Part shown: positions 50,640 through 58,755 of the stretch, piece by piece
Layout of the letters: each line of letters begins with the position of its first letter
How positions within the stretch are numbered: position 1 is the stretch's first letter
NCBI GenBank assembly: GCA_965243185.1
Contig: OZ251531.1
Coordinates: 620,001-684,000 of the forward strand
Direction: 5' to 3'
DNA: 64,000 nucleotides
Source: CBDBCU01 sp965243185
GTDB lineage: Bacteria > Chloroflexota > Dehalococcoidia > Lucifugimonadales > UBA3495
Position numbers and translations under genes: made by a program
The notes under the pieces: generated by a model
Databases searched by the model: none
What the model saw: the letters and a program-made list of their open reading frames with translations, nothing else
Told to the model about the DNA's origin: nothing

Positions 50640-50996
50640 CTAGGCCCCGGTCAGCGTTGCCGTTTGCTCTGCTGCCGGCAAGTTCCCCTCGGCCCGGTCG
50701 CCTTGGCGCAGCAGTACGCAATGGGGTTCAATGGCTTTCCGGAATGGCACCGACAAAGTCCGCCAGTCCACCACATCCACCCGAATGTTCAGATCCGACT
50801 CCTCGAAAGACTCTTTAAGCTGCCCCAAAACCGCCCGGCTCAACGGTTCCGGCCCCAGCAAGACCAGGTCCAAATCCGAGTAAGCCTTGGACTTCCCGGC
50901 GGCCCGGGAGCCGAAAGCCCAAACCGCGCACTGCGGCGCCCTTTCTGCCAGAATATCCAGCGCCATCCCCAACTGCCGGGCGTCCAAGTCAATCAT
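50640..50996 (-). CDS. MNT-type nucleotidyltransferase (antitoxin)
   Basis: 118 residues from ATG 50996. AVWAFGSRAAGKSKAYSDLDL is the G-S-x-A-x-G ... S-D-x-D signature of minimal nucleotidyltransferases, and RVDVVDWRTL supplies the third acidic residue. In HEPN/MNT (type VII) toxin-antitoxin systems this enzyme AMPylates the HEPN toxin and so neutralises it. It overlaps the upstream HEPN gene by eight bases (ATGATTGA), which gives coupled translation. Confidence 0.92.
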   Translation of the reverse strand: MIDLDARQLGMALDILAERAPQCAVWAFGSRAAGKSKAYSDLDLVLLGPEPLSRAVLGQLKESFEESDLNIRVDVVDWRTLSVPFRKAIEPHCVLLRQGDRAEGNLPAAEQTATLTGA

Positions 50997-51411
50997 TCCG
51001 CGCCTCCAAGTTTGCCAGCAGCTGCCGGGCATCCCGGCAAAATTCGGGAACCGCCGCAAATACGGCGTCGGCAATTTCCGTCCGATAGGTATGGGAGCTG
51101 TCATTGCGGAAACGATGATACTCCATCCACTGCGCGACATCCTCAATCAGGCGATACTCCGCGCCCAGCCGGAACAGTTCCCGGCGGGTAACGCCGTCAG
51201 CGGTATCGGGACTTACATTCATCTCCAGCCAACGCCGAATAAACCGCCAGCAAAGTTCATACGTGAACTCGAAATGTTGGACAACCCCGGCCCGAATAGC
51301 GCGTTGGGCCGGTTCGCTGAGCCCTTGCATCAACGGCTGGTCATACCCCACGGCGGCCACTTCCTCCAAAGCCGCCACGGCCTTTTGCAAACCCTCCAGC
51401 GCCAAAGGCAT
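50989..51411 (-). CDS. HEPN toxin of a HEPN/MNT toxin-antitoxin pair
   Basis: 140 residues. VVQHFEFTYELCWRFIRRWL is the hallmark helix of HI0074-like proteins, and FRNDSSHTY contains the R-x4-H RNase motif (followed by a Tyr, the usual AMPylation site in this family). It is the first gene of the pair. HEPN toxins cut RNA, for example tRNA or mRNA, when freed. The pair often acts in phage defence or plasmid/locus maintenance. Confidence 0.92.
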   Translation of the reverse strand: MPLALEGLQKAVAALEEVAAVGYDQPLMQGLSEPAQRAIRAGVVQHFEFTYELCWRFIRRWLEMNVSPDTADGVTRRELFRLGAEYRLIEDVAQWMEYHRFRNDSSHTYRTEIADAVFAAVPEFCRDARQLLANLEARND

Positions 51412-51508
51412 AACGCGGGTGTTCCTCCCGATTAAACTATCCGCCGCTATTATATCCTAACCTTGACTTTCCCGGCGGCCAGCCGCCTTAACCCGGCCAA
51501 CAAAACCA

Positions 51509-51534
51509 AGGGGCGGGTTGCCGAACCCGCCCCT
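51509..51534 (-). terminator. Terminator of the ThDP-enzyme gene
   Basis: Eleven-bp arms aggggcgggtt/aacccgcccct around gccg. Read on the minus strand it is followed by ttggtttt, and it lies 34 bp after the stop of the gene ending at 51568. Confidence 0.7.
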
Positions 51535-51567
51535 ATTTAATCCGGCCAATTCCCGGCAAACTAAACC

Positions 51568-53238
51568 CTACGGCCCCCACGGCGGCGGCGCCACCACATC
51601 CATATCCGACACCACATCTACCACCGTCGGCCGGTTGGCGGCCACCGCTTCCGCCAACGCCGCCGGAATCCGCGCCGGATCCGTTACCCGGATGCCGTAG
51701 CAGCCCATCGCCTCAGCTACCTTCGCCAAGTCCACATCGTTGAACTGCCACATCGAATCCGAATCGCCGCCCGGATAGTTGGCATAGACCCGCTCATCCC
51801 CCACTCGGCACTGGTTCAGCGACCGATTGTCATTCACCACGATAACCGCGTTTATCCCGTAGCGGGCCGCCGTTTCCAACTCGGCGCAATGATACCAGAA
51901 CCCGCCGTCCCCGGTAAAAGCCACCACCGGCCGGTCGGGAATGGCGCACTTGGCCCCCAAGGCCGCCGGCAAAGCCCAACCCAAAGAACCGGCCGCCCGC
52001 ATAAAACCCTGCTCCGGATGCGTCAAGTCAATGTACGCCCCCGTCCAGATACCGGCGTGGCCGGTATCCGACACCAGCATCGCATTGTCCGGCAAATGGT
52101 CGGTGAACTCCTGGCACAGCCGCTCCGGGCGAATGGGCTGGGCATCCGAGCGGAAATCCGGCTCCGTCTCCTCTCGCCACTCCCGCACAATCTGCTGCGC
52201 CCGGCTGACCCATTCCGCCCGTTCCAGCGGCTCCAGAACATCATTCAACCGCGCCACCGTCGCCCGGGCATCCCCCTGCAACGCCACCCGGGTCGGGTAG
52301 CTCCGCCCTAACTCCGCCGGGTCAATGTCAATCTGAATCACCGGCGTACCCGGCAGGGGTATCCGCCAGTCCAAAGTAACCTGACTCCCGGTGTGGCTGC
52401 CGATGAACAAGGCCAGGTCCGCCTCGGCGACGACTTTGTTGGCGCACCAGCGGGAATAAGCCCCGCACACGCCCACGGACAAGGGATGATTTTCCGGTAT
52501 CGTCCCCTTGGCGTTCAGGGAAGTAGCCACCGGAATGTTCAGCATTTCCGCCAGCTTGACCACTTCGGACTGCGCCCCGGACGCGGTAACGCCGCCGCCG
52601 GCCACAATCACCGGCCGCCGCGCCGCCGTCAAAACCTGCGCCGCCTCCCGGATCTTTTCCGGACCCGGCTCCGGCCGCAGCATCGCCCGCCGCTGGAAAT
52701 CCTCCTCGATGATGACCTCCAAATCCGCCTCCCCGTTCTCAATCACTTCCCCCTGGATGCCCATAAAGTCCAGATGCACCGGCCCCGGCGCCCCGGAAGT
52801 AGCTTCGCGGAAAGCCTGCCGCAGCAGATGCGGCAGCTGCTCCACCGTATCCACCGCCACGCTGTATTTGGTGGTGGAACTGAACGGCCGGAAATGCTCG
52901 ATTTCCTGGTAAGAGTTGCGGTACTGGTGGGACAGCGGCCGATGGCCGGTGATGGCGATGACCGGGGACAAGCCCAAGAAGGGGTCTTGCAGCCCGGCCG
53001 CCAAATTGGCCGCCCCTACCGACTGAGCCATACACACCGCCGGGCCATTGGCCGCCCGGGCGTAGCCGTCAGCCATATAGGCCGCCGCCTTTTCCCCGTG
53101 CGCCACCACCCGCTGCATCCCCGCCAGTTCCATCTCCGCCAGTATCCGCCGGGCAATGGACGGCACATAAAAGACATGGGTCAGTCCATAACCCTTCAGC
53201 GTTTCCGCCACAAACCGGGCGCCGGTCATCCGCGGCAT
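51568..53238 (-). CDS. Thiamine-diphosphate-dependent enzyme (acetolactate synthase-like)
   Basis: About 556 residues of the ThDP decarboxylase/carboligase superfamily. HGEKAAAYMADGYARAANGP has the catalytic Glu, the middle domain reads GGGVTASGAQSEVVKLAEML, and the C-terminal ThDP motif is AFTGDGGFWYHCAELETAA ... VVVNDNRSL (G-D-G ... N). A GGAGGT precedes ATG 53238. Oxalyl-CoA decarboxylase, sulfoacetaldehyde acetyltransferase and benzoylformate decarboxylase are possible functions alongside acetolactate synthase; no small regulatory subunit gene is adjacent, which makes a catabolic enzyme likelier. Confidence 0.88.
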   Translation of the reverse strand: MPRMTGARFVAETLKGYGLTHVFYVPSIARRILAEMELAGMQRVVAHGEKAAAYMADGYARAANGPAVCMAQSVGAANLAAGLQDPFLGLSPVIAITGHRPLSHQYRNSYQEIEHFRPFSSTTKYSVAVDTVEQLPHLLRQAFREATSGAPGPVHLDFMGIQGEVIENGEADLEVIIEEDFQRRAMLRPEPGPEKIREAAQVLTAARRPVIVAGGGVTASGAQSEVVKLAEMLNIPVATSLNAKGTIPENHPLSVGVCGAYSRWCANKVVAEADLALFIGSHTGSQVTLDWRIPLPGTPVIQIDIDPAELGRSYPTRVALQGDARATVARLNDVLEPLERAEWVSRAQQIVREWREETEPDFRSDAQPIRPERLCQEFTDHLPDNAMLVSDTGHAGIWTGAYIDLTHPEQGFMRAAGSLGWALPAALGAKCAIPDRPVVAFTGDGGFWYHCAELETAARYGINAVIVVNDNRSLNQCRVGDERVYANYPGGDSDSMWQFNDVDLAKVAEAMGCYGIRVTDPARIPAALAEAVAANRPTVVDVVSDMDVVAPPPWGP

Positions 53239-53329
53239 AGCGCACCTCCAATCCAATTCCTTTGCTACCCTGAATTGCCCGCAACATTACCACCTTAGCC
53301 AGTTATCGTCAACCTGTTGCCGGAAAGGG

Positions 53330-53356
53330 TTCACATGGCGGTGAGGATATGATAAT
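53330..53356 (+). promoter_or_regulatory. Possible promoter ahead of the structured leader
   Basis: TTCACA (53330-53335) and GATAAT (53351-53356), 15 bp apart, just before the long inverted repeat at 53365. Weak match. Confidence 0.35.
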
Positions 53357-53364
53357 ATACCCGT

Positions 53365-53472
53365 TGCCAGACTTACCCCGCCCGTAGCCCTCGGCTGTCG
53401 AGCGCGTTCGCAAGGGAATAGGCAAAGCCCTGCGCCCTCTGCGACGCTCTACCGGGACGGGTAAGTCTGGCA
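53365..53472 (+). other. 108-nt inverted-repeat element upstream of the CAP lipoprotein gene
   Basis: Perfect 14-bp ends tgccagacttaccc (53365-53378) and gggtaagtctggca (53459-53472), extended inward by cccg/cggg-type pairing after two mismatches. The interior is GC-rich and non-coding. No flanking target duplication is visible. It could be a structured 5' leader or a mini-element. Confidence 0.6.
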
Positions 53473-53504
53473 GCTAACCCTATCCCATTGCTGCAGGGGG
53501 CATC

Positions 53505-54365
53505 ATGCTTACCAAATTCTACCTCGTTGTGGGTGCGGTATTTCTACTCGCGTTCCTGGCATCCTGTGCCGTATCCCGGTTCTCCGACCCCTCTCCTGCG
53601 TCCACCCCGACGCCGTCGCTTACGAATACCTCCTCCACGCCTACCCCGATCCCGTTGCCTGCGAACACCCCTACCTCGGAGCCGCCTCCCGCGTCCCTCC
53701 CGCCGTCGGTGTCCGTCAGCACTCCCGGGCCTACCCCGAGGTTGACCGCCACCCCTTATGTCCCTCCGGCGTCTCCGCTCACGACCTCACGGACACAGAC
53801 CACTGCCCCATCGGCTCCCTCATCCACGTCCGTGCCCAAATCATCCCCAACATATCCCGGCGACGAGCCATTGGGCTTCACCGACATCGAGCACTGGATC
53901 GTTGTCCTGGTCAATGAGGAGAGGGCGAAGGCGGGCGTGCCCGCTCTCGTCCCCAATCCCGACATCGCAGACATCGCCAGAGCGCATAGCGAGAATATGC
54001 ACCGGCAGGGTCGAACCTCCAACACGTTAGAGGGCAAGGGTTCCAAAGACCGGGCCCGGGCGGCGGGCTACGACTACTGTACCGGCTTCGTCGGGAACGT
54101 CATGAAATATCCTCGAATCAAGAGGTTTCGCCAGACGAAGAGCTACGGTATCACCATCGGGGAAGCTGCCGAGTACGGGGCTGACTCGAGAACCGCGGCA
54201 TTAGAAATCGTGCGTGAGTGGATGGGTGGCCCCAGCCGGGAGAACATCCTGAAGTCCAAGTACCGCAGTACTGGCGTGGGCGTACATATAGATGTCGATG
54301 TGAAGCAGGGTTGGGCTTGGGAGACGGTCTATGCCACGCAGAACTTCTCGGGATGCCGGCGATAG
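53505..54365 (+). CDS. CAP-domain lipoprotein with Thr-Pro/Ser linker
   Basis: 286 residues. Signal peptide with lipobox (LLAFLASC), Ser/Thr/Pro linker to about residue 125, then a compact CAP domain: HWIVVLVNEERAKAGVPALV, DIARAHSENMHRQGRTSNTL, VREWMGGPSRENILKSKYRS and TVYATQNFSGC. It is closer to classical bacterial CAP (YkwD-type) proteins than the other five, and lacks their C-terminal beta domain. The usual W-x3-x-H-R is here PSRENIL. Codon use differs from neighbours (more AG-rich, less GGC), hinting at separate origin. Confidence 0.85.
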   Translation: MLTKFYLVVGAVFLLAFLASCAVSRFSDPSPASTPTPSLTNTSSTPTPIPLPANTPTSEPPPASLPPSVSVSTPGPTPRLTATPYVPPASPLTTSRTQTTAPSAPSSTSVPKSSPTYPGDEPLGFTDIEHWIVVLVNEERAKAGVPALVPNPDIADIARAHSENMHRQGRTSNTLEGKGSKDRARAAGYDYCTGFVGNVMKYPRIKRFRQTKSYGITIGEAAEYGADSRTAALEIVREWMGGPSRENILKSKYRSTGVGVHIDVDVKQGWAWETVYATQNFSGCRR

Positions 54366-54375
54366 TGGTCGCATC

Positions 54376-54405
54376 AATCCCGCCACGGCCGGCCGTGGCG
54401 GGATT
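54376..54405. terminator. Perfect 30-bp palindrome after the CAP lipoprotein gene
   Basis: aatcccgccacggcc and ggccgtggcgggatt are exact complements with no spacer, starting ten bases after the stop codon. It probably acts as a transcription stop in both directions, though no long T-run follows. Confidence 0.6.
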
Positions 54406-54527
54406 ATCCCCGAATGGGGTTATATTTAAAACTGAACGGCACCGGGGAAATCAGGTTGACAATCCCTACCCCCGCCGGTACACTCAATCTCTACTTGACC
54501 GGTATCTGACCCGTAAGGAGTGCCGTT

Positions 54528-55301
54528 ATGCCCGAACTCAGCGTACTGCTCCACGGCAGCCCCCTCCGCGCCGATGTTGGCGTCGTCGGCTTTTGCTCCG
54601 TCCTCCTGATTGAGGGCGAAAAGCGCATTATGGTCGACGTCGGCCATGTCGGCCGCCGCACCGCCCTGGAAAACGCCCTCCAGTCCCGCGGCCTGACCCC
54701 CGAGGATATTGACATCACCGTAATGACCCACGCCCATTGGGACCACAGTCAGAACTATGACCTGTTCCAGCACGCCCCCATGCTGGTTCACCCCCTCGAG
54801 CGCAAATACGCTCACAAGCCGCACCGCAACGATTGGGCCACCCCCGCCTGGTCTGGCGCGATGATTGAATTCCAGCCTAAAGTCGAGGAAGTCGAGGAGG
54901 GCCACATCGTCGAACCCGGCGTTACTCTCATCCACACCCCCGGCCACTCCCCCGGCAGCCTTTCCGTCCTGGTCGAAACGCCCCAAGGCTTGTGCGCCGT
55001 CACCGGCGATGTCCTGCACTATTCCGGCGTCGCCCTCACCCGCAAAAACCCACTGGTGTTCTGGAACGAACAGCAAGCCACCCAGAGTATCGACCGCATC
55101 GTGGAAACGGCGGAATTCATCTATCCCGGCCACGACCGCCCCTTTGCTGTAGTCAACGGCGCAATTGAATATCAGCAACGCGCCCCCATGACCGTCTCCG
55201 GCCTCAACCCCGACGACCCGGATGTATCCTTTGACCACGGCCCCCGCCCGGTTTGGATTATGCCCGGCATCGCCGACCAAACCCTGGAACGGCTCGGCTA
55301 A
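54528..55301 (+). CDS. Metallo-beta-lactamase-fold hydrolase
   Basis: 257 residues. The zinc motif is THAHWDHS, with further ligands in IHTPGHSPGSLSV, VTGDVLHYSG and YPGHDRPF, so both metal sites are complete. This is a general MBL hydrolase (glyoxalase II/lactonase-like), not a resistance enzyme. AAGGAG lies nine bases ahead of the ATG. A clear terminator follows, so it is a single-gene unit. Substrate unknown. Confidence 0.92.
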   Translation: MPELSVLLHGSPLRADVGVVGFCSVLLIEGEKRIMVDVGHVGRRTALENALQSRGLTPEDIDITVMTHAHWDHSQNYDLFQHAPMLVHPLERKYAHKPHRNDWATPAWSGAMIEFQPKVEEVEEGHIVEPGVTLIHTPGHSPGSLSVLVETPQGLCAVTGDVLHYSGVALTRKNPLVFWNEQQATQSIDRIVETAEFIYPGHDRPFAVVNGAIEYQQRAPMTVSGLNPDDPDVSFDHGPRPVWIMPGIADQTLERLG

Positions 55302-55348
55302 TCTATTCCCCAGGTGCCATCAGCTTTTGTTGTCTGATGGCAAAATAC

Positions 55349-55373
55349 AAGGGCGGGTTTGATACCCGCCCTT
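55349..55373 (+). terminator. Terminator after the MBL-fold gene
   Basis: Ten-bp arms aagggcgggt/acccgccctt with a five-base loop (ttgat), 47 bp beyond the stop. A similar hairpin of gggcgggt type is used at 51509. Confidence 0.65.
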
Positions 55374-55404
55374 ACTACTTGTCAACTGCAACCGGCCGCG
55401 CCGG

Positions 55405-55635
55405 TCAGCCCGCCGGCTCTTGCGACTCCGCCGTTACCACCGGCGGCTCTTGCGGCTCCGCAGCTACTACCGGCGGCAGCAAATCCTCCACTGCCACCTC
55501 CAAGTCAGGCAATGCTGCCAGCCGAATCTTGTCCCCCCGCCGGTAAATGGTATGCCGGCCGTAACCTTCCGGCCCCGGCTGCTCAAACCCCTCCACGCAA
55601 TCCTCTCGCAGGTTCGTTACCAAAGTCTGCGGCAC
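55405..55635 (-). pseudogene. C-terminal remnant of a Uma2-family (DUF820) protein
   Basis: 76 residues. EDCVEGFEQPGPEGYGRHTI and YRRGDKIRLAALPDLEVAVE match the C-terminal strands of Uma2 nuclease-like proteins, which form large paralogous families in Chloroflexota and cyanobacteria. The N-terminal 120 or so residues with the PD-(D/E)XK site are missing; the reading frame begins right at a junction near 55636. A Pro/Glu tail follows. Non-functional remnant most likely. Confidence 0.6.
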
Positions 55636-55649
55636 CCCGGCCCGCCCGT

Positions 55650-55916
55650 ATTGGCGACTGGCTGGAAGACCCCGGTGATGCCGCTATTTTGGATCAAGCC
55701 TTTGCGGATAGGCGTGTCCTGGTAACTCTGGATAAGGATTTTGGCGAGTTGGCGGTGTTGCACGGAATGCCTCACGCCGGCATTGTGCGCTTGGTGAACT
55801 GGTCAGCTGTAGAGCAAGCGGGAGCTTGTATCCGCGCCTTGAATCTTTATGGGGCGGAGTTGCAAGGAGGTGCTTTAGTTACTGCCGAGCAAGGCCGCTT
55901 TAGAGTTCGCCGATAA
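55650..55916 (+). pseudogene. DUF5615 (PIN-like) toxin-family protein lacking its N-terminus
   Basis: IGDWLEDPGDAAILDQAFAD, RRVLVTLDKDFGELAVLHGM and HAGIVRLVNWSAVEQ match the body of DUF5615, a PIN-like domain. The conserved start (an Asp-rich strand of about 25 residues) is gone; the homology begins 14 bp after the opposed Uma2 fragment. It may be translated as part of a longer open frame, but without the first acidic residues it should be inactive. Confidence 0.65.
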
Positions 55917-56006
55917 CCCCGGACATTCTCCGCTATGGTATGATTAGGCCGGCCCGGCTGGTGGATGGGCCGGCCGATTATTTTGTTTCGGGCGTGATGG
56001 CGGCTT

Positions 56007-56645
56007 TTGCTGATTGATTTGCATACCCATAGTTATCCGGCGTCGGAGGATGCCTTTGTCGGAGTGGATGAGGTTATTGGGCAGGCGAAGGCTTTGGGGT
56101 TGGAGGGGATTGCGCTGACGGACCATGACGCTTTTTGGCCGGCGGCGGCGGTGGCAGAGTTGCGGCGGCGGCATAGTTTTCCGGTGTTTGCGGGGAGCGA
56201 GGTTAATACCGATGCCGGGCATATTCTGGTGTTCGGGCCGGAGCGGTATGTTTTCGGGATGCACAAGCCGGAGTTTCTGCGGCGGGAGGTGAACCGCTGC
56301 GGCGGGGTGATGATTGCGGCGCATCCGTACCGGCGGCGGTTTCTGGCGGAGCCGGGGCGAAAGGCGGCGGCGCGGGCGGAGATGCTGGCCCGGGCTTTGG
56401 CAGAGGATTTTTTTCTGAGCTGCGACGGGTTGGAAGGGGTGAACGGGCGCGGGTCGGCGGCGGAGAATGAGTTTTCGCAGGATATTGCGGCGGCTTTTCA
56501 CTTGAAAACTACCGGGGGCAGCGATGCTCATCGGTTGGAGCAGTTGGGGACGGCGGCGACCCGGTTTGAGCGGCCGGTCAACGGCTTGGCGGATTTGATT
56601 TGGGAATTGAAGGCGGGGCGGTTTCGGGCGGAGGTTTTGGGGTAG
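56007..56645 (+). CDS. PHP-domain metal-dependent phosphoesterase
   Basis: 212 residues from TTG 56007 (an in-frame stop lies just upstream at 55995). LIDLHTHSYPASED, IALTDHDAFWPAA, VFAGSEVNTDAGHI, MIAAHPYRR and TTGGSDAHRLEQLG give the full set of PHP metal ligands. Relatives hydrolyse histidinol phosphate, nucleotides or 3'-5' phosphates. The protein is shorter than HisK and closer to the TrpH/YciV group. Substrate unknown. Confidence 0.9.
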   Translation: MLIDLHTHSYPASEDAFVGVDEVIGQAKALGLEGIALTDHDAFWPAAAVAELRRRHSFPVFAGSEVNTDAGHILVFGPERYVFGMHKPEFLRREVNRCGGVMIAAHPYRRRFLAEPGRKAAARAEMLARALAEDFFLSCDGLEGVNGRGSAAENEFSQDIAAAFHLKTTGGSDAHRLEQLGTAATRFERPVNGLADLIWELKAGRFRAEVLG

Positions 56646-56760
56646 GGTGATTGCCGGGTTTGCTAATACTGGGGCGATGCTGCTATGGTCACCCGATGAA
56701 CAGCTTACTCTTATATCAAGGTTGTTCCGGGTTACTGATGGGACGGGAGTGAGGGCAAAT

Positions 56761-56802
56761 AAAGAACCGGGTTGGCCGCAAATACGGCCAACCCGGTTCT
56801 TT
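56761..56802. terminator. Perfect 18-bp bidirectional terminator
   Basis: aaagaaccgggttggccg and cggccaacccggttcttt are exact complements around a six-base loop, with A-run and T-run at the ends. It lies between the convergent PHP gene and the gene ending at 56837, and would stop both. About 115 bp to its left hold no feature. Confidence 0.85.
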
Positions 56803-56836
56803 AGTGGGTTCTGGATAGGCTCCGGTTGCCCGGGGG

Positions 56837-57703
56837 TTAGCGGCCGGCGAGGTTGGGGGTGGCGGGGCCGTCCATAACGACGACTTCGGCGCCGGGCTGG
56901 AATTCGCGGGCCTTGGCTTCGAGGTCGGGCATAATGGAGTCGATGAGGTCCTGGTCGAGGTCGGCGGCGACGCCGGGGTAGCCGGCGCGGGTAATCATAC
57001 CTTTGAGGTCTTTGTTCTTGAAGCGGTCGAGGGTCCACTCGAGGGTGTCGGGAACGAGGGTGCGGTCCCAAAAGATGCGGTGGTTCTTGTTGCGGGGGCC
57101 GTAGTGGTAGTGGGGGGCGTCCCGGAAGCAGTCGAAGGCGAGGAGTTCGGTTTCCTCGGTGTAGGAGCGGCCGGGGGTGCCGGCGAGGTCGGCGAGGACG
57201 TGGATGGCGAGGCCGCCATCGCCGCCGGCCTGCTTGCGGAGTTCGAGGCCGAAGCGGATGTTGCCGGCTTCGAAGATGTCGTGGCCGCGGTTGTGCTTGA
57301 CGGTGTTGCGGCCGGTGGCATAGACCTCGCGGGCGGTGGTTTCGACTTCGGGGAGGACGGCTTTGACGGCGTCCATGTCGATGGACTGGGCGAGGTCGGG
57401 ATAGCCGGCTTCGGCGACCATCGCGGGGAGGTTTTTGCGGATTTGCTTGACGGTCCAGTAGATGGGGTTGCCGTCGACGGTGGGATCCATCCGGCAGAGC
57501 TTGTTTTTGGCGTCGGGGCCGTAGACGTAGCTGCGTTCGAGGTCGAAGCAGTTGAAGCGGAGGAGGGTGGTGTCGTTGGCGTCGACGAGGATGACGACGC
57601 CCTGGTCGGAGTGGTCTTGCAGGTTGCCGTCCCAAAGTTCGTGCTGGACGACGAAGGTGACCGGGCCGGCTTCGAATTTAGGTCGGGCCGCTTGCTGCAT
57701 CAT
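56837..57703 (-). CDS. Unknown protein with internal duplication
   Basis: 288 residues from ATG 57703; GGAGG precedes it. Two halves repeat the same pattern: FNCFDLERSYVYGPDAKNK ... YWTVKQIRKNLPAMVAEAG ... AVLPEVETTARE, and FDCFRDAPHYHYGPRNKNH ... EWTLDRFKNKDLKGMITRAG ... SIMPDLEAKARE. Each half has a (H/Y)YGP motif. No catalytic motif or membrane segment is seen. The family is not recognised with certainty. Soluble, cytosolic. Confidence 0.8.
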   Translation of the reverse strand: MMQQAARPKFEAGPVTFVVQHELWDGNLQDHSDQGVVILVDANDTTLLRFNCFDLERSYVYGPDAKNKLCRMDPTVDGNPIYWTVKQIRKNLPAMVAEAGYPDLAQSIDMDAVKAVLPEVETTAREVYATGRNTVKHNRGHDIFEAGNIRFGLELRKQAGGDGGLAIHVLADLAGTPGRSYTEETELLAFDCFRDAPHYHYGPRNKNHRIFWDRTLVPDTLEWTLDRFKNKDLKGMITRAGYPGVAADLDQDLIDSIMPDLEAKAREFQPGAEVVVMDGPATPNLAGR

Positions 57704-57810
57704 AGGGGGAAACCTCCTGTGCGTGAATGGTTTGGTTGGGACTAGGCCAACGCTTGACACTTTACAATAACCGGCCGGGCAATGCAAGGGGGTAGCCGCG
57801 CCGGATTGAC

Positions 57811-58686
57811 CTAAGGCAAGGGTTGGCGTCCCCGGGTTTGTTTGGGGGGTATTATAGCACGGGAATTAGGGATTGGGAATTCAACGCTTGAGGTGGTTCC
57901 GTTTAATTTTAGTGTTTGGGCGATGGGGCGGTGCAGCAGCTCAAAGATACAGGCCAGCAGGACAAAGCCCAGATACATAAAATCCAGCTGGTCGTAGCGG
58001 GTGAAAATCCGCCGAAACCGCTTCAGCCGCCCGAACAACCGCTCCACCGCATTGCGCTGCCGATACAAATCCTTATCGTAGTCCCACTTCACCTTGCGCT
58101 GCCGCCGCGGCGGCGCTACCGGCCAATAACCCAAATCGGCAGCCAACTGCCGGGTAACATTCCCTTCGTAGGCCCGATCCATCAGCAAATATGCCGGCTG
58201 CTCCGGCGGCCCCCGCCAGGTCAGCAGTTTCCGCCCTTCCCCTCCATCATGCGCCTGCCCCGGAGAAAGGGCCACGGCCAAAGCCGTGCGGTCGTCAGCG
58301 GCCAGCCCATGGACTTTGGTGTTCCGCCCGCCGTGAGACTTGCCTAAGGCTTGCGGCCCCTTTTTTTTCGGCGCCCCGGTAGCATCCGGATGCACTTTGA
58401 CACTGGTACTGTCCAATGCCAGAACATCCCAATGCTCTGGCAGCACCCCGATTTCTTGCAGCCCGGCAAAGACCCGGGCCAGCGCCCCCTGCTGGTTCCA
58501 CCGCTGCCACCGCATATAGATAGTGTGCCAATGCCCGTAGCGTTCCGGCAGCCCCCGCCATTGGCAGCCCGGCTCGGCCAAATACAGGACGGCATTGAGG
58601 ACTTGCAAGTTGGACAGTTTGACATTCCCTCGTTGCACCGGGAACAGGTGGGCGACCTGCTGATATTGCTCCTCGGTGATTTCCAT
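57811..58686 (-). CDS. IS5-family transposase
   Basis: About 291 residues from ATG 58686. DUF4096-like N-terminus (EPGCQWRGLPERYGHWHTIY), then the DDE core: first Asp in ALDSTSVKVHPD, second in YLLMDRAYEGN, Glu in NAVERLFGRLKRFRRIFTRY. The run of eight A's encoding KKK is where many IS427-like elements shift frame between two ORFs; here they are one frame. The tail SSVEFPIPNSRAIIPP looks like read-through into outside DNA. Mobility is unlikely with one end gone. Confidence 0.88.
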   Translation of the reverse strand: MEITEEQYQQVAHLFPVQRGNVKLSNLQVLNAVLYLAEPGCQWRGLPERYGHWHTIYMRWQRWNQQGALARVFAGLQEIGVLPEHWDVLALDSTSVKVHPDATGAPKKKGPQALGKSHGGRNTKVHGLAADDRTALAVALSPGQAHDGGEGRKLLTWRGPPEQPAYLLMDRAYEGNVTRQLAADLGYWPVAPPRRQRKVKWDYDKDLYRQRNAVERLFGRLKRFRRIFTRYDQLDFMYLGFVLLACIFELLHRPIAQTLKLNGTTSSVEFPIPNSRAIIPPKQTRGRQPLP

Positions 58687-58755
58687 ACCACTGCTTCCTC
58701 CCAAGCCTGGAATCGACCTCTATTCTATCACCATCGCTTTAGTGTGAACACGCCC
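57811..58755 (-). mobile_element. IS5-family (IS427-like) element, one end missing
   Basis: The transposase gene is preceded by an end sequence gctttagtgtgaacacgccc (58736-58755) abutting TA, as expected of this group. No inverted copy could be found beyond the 3' end of the gene, and the last 30 residues read as flanking sequence. The left end is therefore probably lost by deletion. Confidence 0.7.

Noticed and set aside
55944..57635. 563-codon open frame on the minus strand
   Set aside because: It overlaps the PHP gene and the duplicated protein, crosses the perfect terminator and is extremely Arg/Pro-rich. A shadow frame.
57900..57925. TTTTAGTGTTTGGGCG as a possible left end of the IS element
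   Set aside because: It is in the same orientation as the right end instead of inverted, and lies inside the transposase reading frame.
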